Shown here: positions 37,721 through 49,124 of the stretch, piece by piece
Numbering within the stretch: position 1 is the stretch's first letter
Layout: every line of letters begins with the position of its first letter
Origin: Volutella citrinella
Lineage: Eukaryota > Ascomycota > Sordariomycetes > Hypocreales > Nectriaceae
Reading direction: 5' to 3'
NCBI GenBank assembly: GCA_034401135.1
Contig: JAWZSP010000001.1
Span: 5,084,001-5,148,000 of the forward strand
DNA length: 64,000 nt
Position numbers and translations under genes: made by a program
Notes under the pieces: model-generated
Seen by the model: the letters and a program-made list of their open reading frames with translations, nothing else
Told to the model about the DNA's origin: nothing
The model's database searches: none

Positions 37721-39464
37721 TTAATCTTTGTACGTGTCACGGTCCTTTGGCATGTATCCCTTGTACCAGAAGACAGAGTTGACATACACAGCTGTGGCAA
37801 GTCAGCACAAACGATATCAGGGTAGCTGGAACGAAAGAACTGACCCATGGCATAGAGCGCGAATGCCTCTGTTTTCAAACTTCATTGTCAGTAACAAGTC
37901 GTCCTACATAGCGCGATAGGGCTAGCTTGCCTGCGTCCTTGTGCCCCTGAGGCTTGCCATTGGCATCTAGCCCCTGGACCCCCTTTGCGATCTGGGCCAT
38001 GCAGCCTGGGTCTGTTGCCCTCTGCGTCACCTTGCCGTCGGGCCTGCTATTGTCCGTACAGTCGATGTCGTCTAAGGCCAAGTCAGCTAACGAGAATAAA
38101 CAACAGCACAAGATGTGGTTGCGGCGCACGGAGTGTCTCGCCCGGTCCCGTAAACGCATGGGTGTGCGTCCCCTCGTGGATGAGAGTGGACACCATGAAC
38201 TCGCTCAGCCACTTGATGGCCTTGGGCTTGTCGCCCTTGAAGTCCTGCGAGTCCCTCAGCTTTCTGGCCGCTTCCTTCTGCGCCTGGCTGGGCTGCTGGC
38301 CGAGCGGGACGTGGAGGTCTCGCCAGTGTATGCCGTCGACGGTGCGGTCGGCCTCGACGGCTATCCACCGCAGGAAGTAGCGGGCGCAGAAGACCATGGT
38401 CTCCGAGACGACCCCGTAGACGGCCGGGTGCACGTAGGCCTTGAGCCCGTCGCCAGTGGGCACACCGTACCACTTCTTGTCCTTTGGGTTCTCGTTCTCT
38501 GGGTCCGCGCAGACGAGGAGGCGTGGCACCCACAGGCTTTTGCCGCCGGGGTTCTCGCGGAAGAGCCAGTACTTTCCGTCGTCGGCTGCATGGCACATAC
38601 GTGTTAGAAGATGACTCGACTTAGAAAATTATGACTGAGTGGGAGGAAGTCTTACGGTTGGGGCTGTTGTTGAACTCTGCATGGTGTGTTAGTGATGCTC
38701 GAATTGCCATTGAGTACGAAACTTGACTACTCACCCTCTCCGTACGTCTCGCCAGCATCGTTCTTATCTGAATACAGCGTGCCGTCGTGACAGTAGATGC
38801 GCAAGTGCGGATAGCCACTCAGTGTCCACGGCATGGCGGCACCAGTGAGATACTTCATGTATTGCTGCTGGATTCGCTTGGCCATGTCTTGCAAGACATC
38901 GAGTTAGATGGATGTTATCCCAGGGAGACTTTCCGCTTACCTCGAGTTCCGATGAGCTTTTGGAAGCCGTCTTTGTTGCCGGCATTACCAGGGCTGAAGT
39001 AGTGTCTGGAGATAAACATGATGTACGTGGCGAATGCGTTGTGTTCATCAAACGAGCGATCATTCTTGGTCTGCTTCTCGGGCTTGAGCTCGCCTGACCC
39101 GTCGGTCTTGTACATGTTGATGGCTAAATCAAGGTGGGCGACCATGTTGGACATCTATTGCCAGATATCAGCTGAAATGTGATAGAACCGGCACGGCCAG
39201 AGCAGGGAGTTGGCTACTCACGATGCCTTCCGCATCAGTCATGGCCTGCTTCAGGGGGCCCTTGAATCGTGGGTCGTCACAGTTGAAATAGAAGTCCCGC
39301 TTCTCAATGGATCTGCCATGGAGATGCATCGTAGAGTTCCCAACCTCTGGCGCTTCGCTTTCAAGCAAAGGGTCGCGATTAGTTGCTGGAGCTGCTTTTA
39401 GAGGAACGAAGAAGAGCAACAAGACCGAAACGAGGGCTTTTGGCCCAAACGTAAAGCCTGCCAT
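37721..39464 (-). CDS. Secreted HExxH metalloprotease-like protein, M35-like (eight exons, 440 aa)
   Basis: Exons: 39464-39222, 39154-38941, 38887-38735, 38676-38656, 38585-38130, 38071-37931, 37868-37845, 37791-37721. Introns are 53-70 bp and the sum is exactly 441 codons. A hydrophobic signal peptide (MAGFTFGPKALVSVLLLFFV) leads to a propeptide-like segment ending at GRSIEKRDF, a possible KR processing site. The core contains His347-Glu-Gly-Thr-His351 (LIHEGTHTH), the zinc-binding HExxH. About 70 residues later, DAEAFALYAMAVYVNS resembles the NADxYxxFA segment that follows the third ligand in deuterolysin-like (M35) enzymes. Intron 6 (37869-37930) has a GC donor (G|GCAAGC) with a normal acceptor; without it the frame ends in a sequence unlike the family. 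Exons of 21 and 24 nt are unusually small. The clear GTxDxxYG aspartate motif of classic M35 is not seen, so enzymatic activity is uncertain. Confidence 0.75.
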
Positions 39465-40842
39465 GTGGTAACTTGTTGAAAAGAGGGAAAAGAATTATAG
39501 GAGGGTATAAGAGACGGCTTGTAGAGCAACGAAGGAGATGCTATATTGGTGCACTTGGGCATAAACTCGCACTGGAGACAACAGACGCTCGGTTTACCAT
39601 TCAACACATGACGGGGGACCAGCGATTAATGTCTACTACCCTCAGAGCACTCAAAGGTATGTATGGGATATCCCTGATTACCTTGACTGACAAAACGCAA
39701 GAACCCCAGTATTCAACGGCTTTGACAGGATGGTTGGATGGAGACGATTGCAGACTTGCATGGCTGGGCGGCAAAAGTACAGTGACTCGGAATTCTAGAC
39801 ATGGTGATGCTGTGGTTTGGTGCAGATCCAACGGTGTATTGTGCAAGACGGGCTTCTCAAGACTCTCAAGCCCCTTACTGGTATGGAGATACCTGATCAG
39901 GCGCCCTCAGGATGGCACACCGGCAGAGCTCGGTGTTTACTCTTTTCGGAATCCTTCTGGTCTGTGAGTGGCCTTTCCATTGGCGCCCTCAATGGCTTGC
40001 ATTCCAATGTGCTGCTGGACCATGTTCCCGTCATGGGGAGTTGAGGGATCTGAGTATGCCGATGTCGTTTTGACCATGTCTACTTCCTTTCTTTCCGTTT
40101 CACTGTTTTGACACTGACTTTCAATACTGATACCAATCCGAAAACCCAAACGAAATGCCCTGCTGTCACTAGTCAGGCTTGTCTGACCAGGTGAGTTACC
40201 ATCAAGTGTCTCAGTGTTCGACTCAGATGTCCACCAGCCACTCGCAGCCATGCTTCCTTTATACGGGCATTCCTCAGCATGGTCGATCAGCTCAAAAATT
40301 CGCAGGGTCTCTCGTCCGCAGGGTAGGTAAATGAAAGGGCCAAGAGGGCCAGGTTTCGCAGCCCTTGTCTTTAACCAAAGATTGACATCAGCAGCCCCCC
40401 TTGTTTTACCATCATATCGCCGGATATCGACCTGTTCGGATGGATTATCGATCAACGGAGGTACCCATGAGACGAATGTGTTGAAACTGAATGGCGTAAC
40501 CCGCCTCATTGTTCCACACTGGAGCCTTGTTCAACGATGTAGTTGCAATGTCTCTTGCAAAAGAACTCTGTCTTCTGATAGGAGAATACTCCTTGCTGTC
40601 TCTTGGAGTTGTAAGGTGTCCGGATGCAGAGATAATCATCATAAACACAATGGCAGAGAAAGGCAGGGCAACTCTCTCTTGCCACTGGCACTTACACATA
40701 TATTTGCACTCTTTTCCTCTGATGACAATAGACAGAGACCAACTTTCTCTCTAGTCCTCTCCAGTTAGATACTACTCTCATTGCATCTATCGAGTTTATA
40801 CCTGTCTCGTTGCTCTACTAGGCTCAGCGCCTTCTGCCCACA
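39465..40842. promoter_or_regulatory. Divergent spacer between the metalloprotease-like gene and the chitinase
   Basis: 1.38 kb holding the promoters of both flanking secreted-protein genes. It also contains the doubtful coding candidate at 39937-40699, listed separately. GC content is visibly lower than in the flanking exons. Confidence 0.5.
39937..40699 (-). pseudogene. Unresolved small coding candidate, possibly frameshifted or spliced
   Basis: Two overlapping frames on the minus strand each look partly protein-like. The first (ATG at 40699, stop at 40445) begins with a basic/hydrophobic stretch that could be a signal peptide (RVALPFSAIVFMMIISASG). The second (ATG at 40509, stop at 39937) runs 190 codons with SWVPPLIDNPSEQVDIRRYD, LKTRAAKPGPLGPFIYLPCG and FELIDHAEECPYKGSMAASGWW. 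They overlap in different frames, and I found no intron of normal size that joins them without a stop. A GTAAGT at the first ATG suggests the true start may lie upstream. It may be a gene with an unrecognised exon, a decayed gene, or coincidence. I recognise no family. Confidence 0.3.
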
Positions 40843-43800
40843 ATGCTGGGAGCGGGAGTCGTTGGAGTGTTGGCTGCTCTTGTAGCACCTGCATCATCCA
40901 TCTCGCTAGTCCAGAGCCAGGAAGTGGCTTTGGCGTTGAACAGCCCGAAGAGGTTCTACTCCCAGCTCAGTCCCTGTCCCGAGGTTTGTGCCAGCAAAAA
41001 TCCGGAGTCGTGGACTGTCTACCCGTCGCTCAACCACTTGTCGACATGCAAAGAGCCAGTCCTTTTCGACCTCGCCATCCACAACCCGGTCGAGGACAAA
41101 TCGACAACCCTCGCCATCCGCGCATGCACTGCCGAGGGCGAGTGGAAAGAAGAGTCTGATCCCGTACGCCGCAAGACGGCTGACGATGGAAGTCCTGTCG
41201 GCTGTTACTCCAAGAGCTTCCGGTCAAAGGTGCGACCGCAGTTGGGTCTCCAAGGAAGAGGATCTCGGCAGGGAGATGTAAAGAAGGGAGCCCTTAATGC
41301 CATTGAGCAGCTTGAGCGATATCTCATGAGTGGCACTCCCGATTGCGATCTGGATATCATGCTGGCGCACCACAAGACGGCCGTTGTGGGCGTCTACGCG
41401 GGACGATCGCTGTCAAAGGCCACTGCACCTTTGCTCCTGGGCGAACTGACGCGACAGATCAAGTCCTCAGACACACTACCAGCCAATATACTGGTCCAGG
41501 TGTGTGGAAGCCACCGTGATGGAGACCACACGGTTGGAGTCTCGCTATCAACAGACCACAATGTCGCTGAGGTGCAGGCATCACTGGCATCCTGGAGCAA
41601 AGGGAACTGCACACGATATAGCACAGAGTCTTATCTCCCTGAAGTTACCATTATGGAGATTCCTCAGGCCAGAGCCGGCAACTATACGGCACAGAACGTC
41701 TCAGACACTCGCATCAGCAAGCGGCAAGACGGCAGTGGATATTGCACCTCACGCAAGGTCGTGGGCGGCGATACTTGCTGGGAGTTGGCAAAAGCATGCA
41801 AGATTTCCCTCAACGACTTTTACAAGTACAACGGCGGGAGCGACAAGATATGTCCGAAGCTGCAGGTCGGCCAAAAGGTGTGCTGCAGCGCCGGTTCGTT
41901 GAAGCCGTTGCCGCAGAGGAACGGCGTCTGCTTCACCCACACGGTCAAGGCCGGAGACACCTGCTCCGACATTGGCCTCGCCCAGAGCCTCACGGTGGAC
42001 GAGATTGAGGACCTGAACAACAAGCGGACGTGGGGCTGGAGCGGCTGCAAGAGCCTGGTGGTGGGCTTGAAGATGTGTCTCAGCAAGGGCAGCGTCCCGG
42101 CGCCGTCGGTGCTGAGCAACGCAGTCTGCGGACCGCAGGCCCCCGGGACGAGGTTCGACGGCGAGATCAAGAATGCGGCAGACCTGGCAAAGATGAACCC
42201 GTGTCCGCTCAACTCGTGCTGCAACATCTGGGGCCAGTGCGGCATCGACTCCGACTTCTGCACCGTCTCGCCGGGGCCGACGGGCAACCCGGGGACATCC
42301 AAGCCCGGCGTCTACGGCTGCATCTCCAACTGCGGGATCGATATCAAGAACAACGACAGGGGTCCGTCCAGTTATCAGCGGGTCGGGTACTACGAGACGT
42401 TCAACTGGGACCGGCCGTGTCTGCACATGCGAGCGCAGTGGTCCAACACGCTCGAGTACACGCACATGCACTGGGCGTTTGGGGGCATGGGCGACGACAT
42501 GTCCGTCTATGTGAACGACACGCACCGCCAGTGGGACGGATTCATGAAGCTCAGAAATACCAAGAAGGTCGTCTCGTTTGGCGGCTGGGGGTTCTCGACG
42601 GAGCCCGCCACGTACGAAATCCTGCGCAAGGCCATGTCGCCGGCATACCGCCAGAAGTTTGTGAGCAACGTTGTCAGCTTTGCCAAGAAGACGGGCATCG
42701 ACGGCATCGACATTGACTGGGAGTATCCGGGTGTAAGTAACGCAAACCCACCATCGGACGTTGGGCCCCAGGACTTACTTTCATTCTAGGCACCAGATAT
42801 CCCAGGAATCCCACCAGGGCTCAGGTCGGATGGCCCCAACTATCTCGCAACGCTCAGGGAACTGCGAAAGGCCCTGCCAAAGGACGTGTCACTGTCCATT
42901 GCCGCCCCGGCGTCGTACTGGTACCTAAAGGCGTTCCCTATCAAGGAGATGGCCGAGGTTATCGACTATATTGTATACATGGCTTACGACCTTCATGGTA
43001 TGTGCCGGACCTGGACCGCAGGTTACGAGATGACGAGGGAGCTGTGAAATATGACTGACTGTGAACCCGTGAGCAACAGGTCAATGGGATGCCGGCAACA
43101 AATACTCACAGCCAGGATGCCCCGGAGGAAACTGCCTCCGCAGCCACGTCAACCAGACCGAGGTTCTCTTGGCCCTAGCCATGGGTAAGTGATTGCAACA
43201 AGAAACAAAGATACCAAGGGAACATCTGCTGATGCTCTAGCAATAGTTACCAAAGCTGGTGTGCCGAGCAACAAGATATTCGTCGGAGAGTCCAGCTATG
43301 GACGGTCGTTCAACATGCAGCAACCTGGCTGCACCGGCCCCGACTGCTTCTTCACCGGAACGAGCTCTCGTTCGGACGCGACTCCGGGGCGGTGCACCGG
43401 GACCGGCGGATATCTCGCCGACGCAGAGATTAACGAGATCATCGCCAAGCAGGGGGACAAGGTCAAGAAATGGTACGACGACAAGACGGCGTCGGATTAC
43501 GTCGTCTACAACGGTAAGAGAACCACTCCAGAGGCTTGTATCGAGCTGAGAACGCATTCTGACTCGTCCCAGACCGCCAATGGGTCGCCTACATGTCCAA
43601 AAACACCAAACAGGCCCGTCGGGAGCGGTGGAGGACGCTCAACTTCCTCGGCACGATAGACTGGGCCGTCGACCTGCAGGAGTTCAACAACGCCGACACG
43701 CTGGGGCCTTCCGGAGACTATGATGCCGACAGCTGCATCAACGTGTTTGGCGGCACGCTGTGGGACACGGACGTGGCGGCCATCGAAGCGCCGCCCGGCT

Positions 43801-45608
43801 GCACCAACCTGCTCCAGCCGTCGCCGCTGCCCTCCAAGGTGACGTTGACGGCATACACGACGGTGACGCTCGTCTCGGGGACTCGAGTGAGCACCAGGGT
43901 CGTGACCGCCGGCTTCACCGTCTCCGAGGTGAGCTTCCAGCCGTTCGTCATCGGCACGGAGGACACGTCTCGCGGAACCATCCTCACCTATAACCCTGTG
44001 CCCGCCGTGACGCCTGCTCCGGTTGCGTTCCCGGTCCCTGACGGATGGACGGTGACGTCTGGCAATGGCGAGTCGCACAACCCTGCGAGCCAGTCCAATA
44101 TCATCGGCTTGCCGGACCAAACAACCACATCCAAGGGGGCCGGCGGAGTCGTCTTCTCGATAACATTCAAACCGACAGTCAGCTACAACCTCCCCACAAG
44201 AGACGGGACGAAGCCGACGCCTCCTCCCGTGCTGCCTACTATCAAGCCGTCATCTGACACAAAGGACTGCGAGGGGAGCGGCTGCACACGAGGGCAGGAC
44301 TGCAAAGGCGATGACTGCACCCGCGGCGGGAACTGCATTGGCCCGAACTGCATCCAGGGAGGCGACTGCATCGGCCCCAAGTGCGAATCCGGTGGAGGAT
44401 GCCAGGGAGACAAGTGCAAGAAGGGGGGAGACTGCAACGGCGATGGCTGCAAGGATGGAGGTGGCTGCAAAGGCCCCTTTTGCTCAACAGGTGGTTGCTT
44501 TGGTCCGTTCTGCGATGGCGGCTGCAGAGGGGTGATGTGCAACCCCCCAATCATCCTCACGGTCGTGCCACCGACGCCCAAGCCGACGCCCAAGCCCACA
44601 TGTGTCGTGAACTGCCCGACGCTCCCCCCTTGTCCCGGCGGCGGCACCAAATGCAACGAGCCATGCCGTCTCGACAAGTGCCCCCCGGACAGGATGCCGA
44701 CGGAGAAGGCGTGCACGTCGTTCACCAAGGCGAGGGCGTGCACCGAGATCGTCAGCAGCACGCAGGTGAGGAAGACGGCGCCGACGAGCTGGTCCACGAC
44801 GACGCGGACTCGCTGCGAGACGGTACTGGACTGCGACGCGCGCGACACGACCAGGACCACGACCATCACCACGAGCCACGAGCCGGATCCCACGGCGGAC
44901 CAGACTGGCGTCTACGACTACCTGGGGGAGCAGAACGAGGACCAAAACGTCCTCGCGTCCATCGCCGACGACTACGACTCATGGGAGAAGACGGCCGACG
45001 TCAAGCCAACGAAGCCGGCCCCCTCGCCGACCAAGCCCGACCCCGGGCCGCCGTCTGTCAAGCCGACGGCTGACTGCGACTTTTACGACGAGGGCTGGGG
45101 GTGGCGGTTCGAGATCTACAACATTGACGGCTGGGCGGCGCCCTGGGGCGCGGACCTGCTCAAGGAGGAGAGGGGCTGCGGCGCGCTGACGGGCTGGACG
45201 TTCCGGGCGCGGACCGACAAGAAGTTTGCCTCGGCCTCGTTCAACCTGCCCTTCTTCATCAAGGAGGGATGCGTGGAGCGGGCCATTGTGTCGGCGGGCG
45301 GGCCGAAGCTGGCGTGCAAGGGACACGGGCTGTTTGACCGCAACAAGAGGAAGAGGGGCGCAGGCGGTCCTCGTCCGGGACCGACACGGCAGAGCGAGCC
45401 GGACAGGAAGAAGTTGAGTAAGGAGGAGGAGGAGGTTGTCGCGGTGGTGTATGGACCGCCGCCGGACATTCATGCGGACTATAAGCCGCAGAACTGGGAT
45501 GAGTGGGAGGATCCGGGGACCTCTGAGACGACGAAGGAAGCTTTCGTCACACCGGGGACGTCTCCGACCAGGACGGTTGCAGATTCGACGACTCGCGTGG
45601 CCAAATAG
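40843..45608 (+). CDS. Killer-toxin-type (subgroup C) GH18 chitinase with LysM domains (five exons, 1503 aa)
   Basis: A secreted endochitinase-type enzyme. Exons: 40843-42732, 42790-42997, 43080-43184, 43241-43513, 43573-45608; introns 56-82 bp. Signal peptide at about 1-20 (LGAGVVGVLAALVAPASS). An N-terminal region of about 280 residues is typical of this subgroup. LysM-like domains follow at about 300-350 and 362-412 (SRKVVGGDTCWELAKACKIS; THTVKAGDTCSDIGLAQSLT), then a hevein-type chitin-binding domain at about 429-473 (CPLNSCCNIWGQCGIDSDFC). The GH18 barrel runs from about 515 with DGIDIDWEYPG and catalytic Glu627 intact. After the barrel come a Thr/Pro linker, a tandem Cys array (1058-1148), more Cys/Thr/Pro-rich sequence and a conserved-looking C-terminal module (CDFYDEGWGWRFEIYNIDGW onwards). 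The tail carries KRKRGAGG, a possible proprotein cleavage site. Subgroup C enzymes resemble the alpha/beta subunit of the Kluyveromyces zymocin toxin and are linked to fungal-fungal interaction and cell-wall remodelling (established). Confidence 0.94.
44268..44540 (+). repeat. Tandem CxGxxC array within the chitinase
   Basis: Nine C-x-G-x-x-C units (for example CKGDDC, CIGPNC, CIGPKC, CQGDKC, CKGPFC) are separated by 3-5 residue spacers, nearly all containing GG or RG, giving 18 cysteines in 91 residues (1058-1148). At DNA level the period is about 30-33 bp and copies have diverged. It sits between the GH18 module and the C-terminal domain. It may form disulfide ladders or bind metal; neither is shown. 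Confidence 0.85.
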
Positions 45609-46205
45609 AGCCGTGTGAGCTGACCAAAGGTCGATTCAGGACGGATAGGTTCAGCGTGGTATCGTGTACATAGTAACGACGAAATGATCAATGAAACGAC
45701 TTGTACTGTAACAACGTGGGCATCATCTCTGGCGGATCTCGAGAGTGACGACGCGCGCAACTCGACTCTTTGGTTGAGCATCTTGATCATGCCGCCATCC
45801 AGAGTCAGAGTCAGCAGGTCGAGTTGGTGGTTTGGCATACGTAGGCCGTGAATATCGACGTCTGCCATCCCTCGCACTGAAGGCTCATCTGGGAATAGCT
45901 GAGCTGCCAAGGGTCCAGGTGGAGGGGGCGCGGCTGCATAGTGCAGATGTTAGTCCAGCTTTAGCTCCAAGAGCGTGCATGGGGGGAGATTGGATCCTCT
46001 GGGGCTGAAACAAATGAGGGGCATGACAAGTCCAGCCATAGGGCAGAGAGAAAAAATAAAATAAAATAAGAATAAAAACCGACGGCATCAATGACGGAAT
46101 GTGGGAACGGAAATTGATGTTTTCTCAGCAGCATGCTGCAGGGGGTGAGGGGATGAGAGGACGAGAGAGTCCAGCAGACGATTTGCACTGCTGAAAACCC
46201 GTTAT

Positions 46206-46238
46206 AGAGCGAGAGAGAGACACAGAGAGAGCGAGAGA
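46206..46238. repeat. GA-rich microsatellite
   Basis: Imperfect GA repeats (GCGAGAGAGAGACACAGAGA and on) in non-coding sequence. Confidence 0.7.
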
Positions 46239-47394
46239 TGTAAGATGTTCTTTGGCGAGCAAAGCAAGACGCACCCGACTTGGATCCGTCTCGTGTGAAT
46301 AACCTCAGAGGCAGCCCACCAGGATCGACAGCAGGTGCGGGATGATTCCGGCGCGTGTCCATCATGTCCCGTGCCCGTAGCCGAGCGCCATGGCCATCCT
46401 AGGCTGCTGTTGGCCTAGCCAGGAACCATCTTGTTCAGCTCCAGCTCTTGGCACCAGCTCTGCCTCGCTGGCAGCCTCTCAACGTGCCAATGCTGCTGCG
46501 TCGGGACTTGCACGTTCTCTCCAAGGCGCTAACTGCGCGCTTGGTATCGGTCGCGTCCTTCATCGCGAGATGCTCGGCTATCAGTGCCGGCAAGGGGGGG
46601 TCCATCATCTCGAAATAGCATCAAAGAGAAGAACCTGCTTCTGCTGTAGAGGAACTCATCTCCCTCGACATGAGTGTTGGGACGTCGGTGATGAATGATG
46701 AATGGAAGAGAATGATGCCTTGCCTTGCTGAAATGACCCAGGGATGCTCTTTCCGCAACGGCTGCTTTTCTAGGACTGTGGCTCAAAAGTGGCTTTTCAC
46801 TGCCCGCCGCGCCATCTTCAGCTCGCAGAGCCCAGAGTCGCTCTTTTGGTCATGGAAACGCTCCAGCTAGCCTTGGCACCGGGGCCGCCTTTCCCACGCT
46901 TGGCGGTGCGAAAGCTGCGTCCTAGGCGGATCCCCGGCACATGGCGCATGGTGATGGCGCAGCAGCGGTCTTGGTCTGGTGGTTGTTTGCTGAAACTTTG
47001 TTTGCTGTAATTAGGTGAAGTTGGTCTCCATCACGGGAGCATCTCGTCGACCCTAGCCCTCTGCGTAGCTGCGGCAGGGGACCCCCGGCGTTCGAATGCG
47101 CCTCGCTGGCCGACGATGTATTATTATCCCATCCCGTGTGCCGTTGGGATGGAATGGGACCAGACGCGGTGTGCTAAAGGCAGGAGGCCGCCACAAGGGC
47201 TTGGCCCGAGGGTGCAGAGGGAGAGGGAAAAAAAAGAGTGCTTGGGATGAGAATAAATTGCGGGTTGTTTCCCCTCCGTCCGGGGTGTGAGAGAAGCAAA
47301 CCAAACCAAACGCAACGGTCAGTCCCCCTTCCGCCTTCTTGACCAAACTCTTCAATGTGGAATCTGTAATAACACGAATCTGGCCCCAGTGTAA

Positions 47395-47522
47395 TTCTCG
47401 TTTACTTCTTCATTCACATCTTCTCTTGCTCTTACTTTCCCTCGCTCTTTCGGTTCTCCTGACCACTTACACCCACATTCTTCACTTTTCCCCTCTACAA
47501 ATCCCAACAAAACATCTCCGCA
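47395..47522 (+). promoter_or_regulatory. Pyrimidine-rich leader before the MARVEL-like gene
   Basis: A 128-bp C/T-dominated tract on the coding strand ends in ACAAAACATCTCCGCA just before the ATG. Such CT boxes mark the transcription start region of strongly expressed filamentous fungal genes, so high or constitutive expression is inferred. Confidence 0.6.
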
Positions 47523-48235
47523 ATGGCTTTCATGGGCCTTACTCTCCGGGGCGAGCCCGCTCTGCCCTTCTGGCTCTTCTACGTCCGAATCGCCTCGTGC
47601 GTCCTCTGCCTCGGCGTCATTGTCGCCTCCGCATACAACATGAACTCCCTCAACGGCTACGGCGTCTACCTCTCGGGCTACTCTGGCCCCCTCGGCTACA
47701 TGATCTTTGACGTGAGTCCCCCAACCCCTTGGTTGTAGTGACCGACGGCTGACTGACCACGACGGCAGTGTGTCTGGACCTGGATCACCATGGGCGCCAT
47801 GCTGGCCATCCCCCGCTACGCACCCCAGCACTACTACCGCATCGCCTTCGCCGTCTCCCTCTTCCTCCTCTCCATCTTCTGGCTGTCCGGCTGGGCCTGG
47901 GCCGCGTCCTACTCCAGCACCTTCTACGCCTACTACAAGACCTGGGACTACGGCCTCGGCAGGAGCTCCGAGCTCTCTGGATACGGCGCTTCCCTTGCTG
48001 CCGCGGCTGCTCTCGGCGCCTTCAACTGGTGGGTTTTGGCTCCAAAGCAAAGGGATCCTTTGTCTTGTAAAACACTTCTCTGACCACATTTGCTAGGATT
48101 CTCGTCTGCGTCACCCTCGTCTTCTTCGTTCTCGCCTGTAACAACTCCCAGAAGGACACCACCGCCGAGCCCAGCTCTTACGGCGCCGAGATGGGCGGCG
48201 TTAAGCAGAACGAGACCAACGTTCCTGCTCAGTAG
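47523..48235 (+). CDS. MARVEL-like four-helix membrane protein (three exons, 195 aa)
   Basis: Exons are 47523-47711, 47769-48028 and 48097-48235; introns of 57 bp (GTGAGT...CAG) and 68 bp (GTGGGT...TAG). The protein has four hydrophobic segments: about 17-37 (FWLFYVRIASCVLCLGVIVA), 62-80 (FDCVWTWITMGAMLAI), 88-112 (IAFAVSLFLLSIFWLSGWAW) and 132-160 (SLAAAAALGAFNWILVCVTL, then VFFVLAC). A short polar C-terminus follows. Size, spacing and the small second loop fit fungal MARVEL-domain proteins, which organise plasma-membrane subdomains or vesicle traffic (as in the yeast Nce102 and Fhn1 group). The exact role cannot be told. The pyrimidine-rich leader suggests good expression. Confidence 0.85.
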
Positions 48236-49124
48236 AAGATGATATTCCTGTTGAAACCTGGAAAGATACCCCCCCCTGCGACTAGAAACTTGCTTTGTGT
48301 GTATATGATGGAAATGATGACATCAGGTTAGCCTGCCTGTGATGGTGGCGTCTCGAGTCGCCAGTATCCTTCTTTTTAGATTGAAATACGGGTTCCAAGG
48401 TGTGGGCATGGATACAAGTCCTGCATACACGACGCTCATTTCTCATGGTCAAGTTCCTGGCAAAGATCTCTCGTCACTGGTACTGCAGGGAAATAGTTTA
48501 CTTAATGAAATTCTCTTTACGCCATTTCCGTTGCCTACCCCAGATGCTTGGGTCTATCATGCATTCATGCCTCAACCGATGATCGCCGCCTCTCCAACGC
48601 CAAAGATTGATCTGCCTCCCCAGTGTTCTCTGTGCTGATGCTTTCAGCAACGCCAGTTCCTTGGACCAGAAAGCCGGGTCCACCGATACAGGGGAAATGC
48701 GAGAAGGAAAAAGAAAAAGAAAAGGGGGAAAAGGAGGGGAATACGAAAACAGAGTCTACCCCCGTCCCCATTCTGAAATAGAAAGATGCTGCATGCCACT
48801 CTATTCGCGCTTGACTCCGTCTTTACCCCGTTGCCGTGTGGGAGAGCAAGCCAGGAATCGACACAGCCCAAGGCAAACGAGGTAGAAGGGAAGGGAAACG
48901 CCAGAGCTGACAGTAGAAACGAATTAAGGACAAAGACACCGTTTGCCAAGCCGAGAATCGACAACTGAGTCGTCATCAGCAGCCACGGGCGAAGCGTATG
49001 ATATCGCCACGGTTCTCCAGTTACATAGAATACGGAGTTGTGCTCCGGGCGTTTCGCATCTCCTGTTTCATAACCAGTTAGCAAAATCAACTCAAGGATA
49101 TCACATCATCCATCAACACATATC
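48236..49124. other. Convergent 3' flanks
   Basis: 889 bp between the stops of the MARVEL-like and bZIP-like genes. A purine-rich run (GGAAAAAGAAAAAGAAAAGG, near 48710) is the only notable tract. No gene seen. Confidence 0.55.

Larger units (their letters stand above)
45609..47522. other. Spacer with promoter of the MARVEL-like gene
   Basis: 1.9 kb without a convincing gene. A GA-rich microsatellite lies at about 46206-46238. The last 130 bp are strongly pyrimidine-rich and form the leader of the next gene (listed separately). Confidence 0.6.

Noticed and set aside
45479..45910. 143-codon minus-strand frame at the chitinase 3' end
   Set aside because: Overlaps chitinase coding sequence in antisense and shows nothing family-like.
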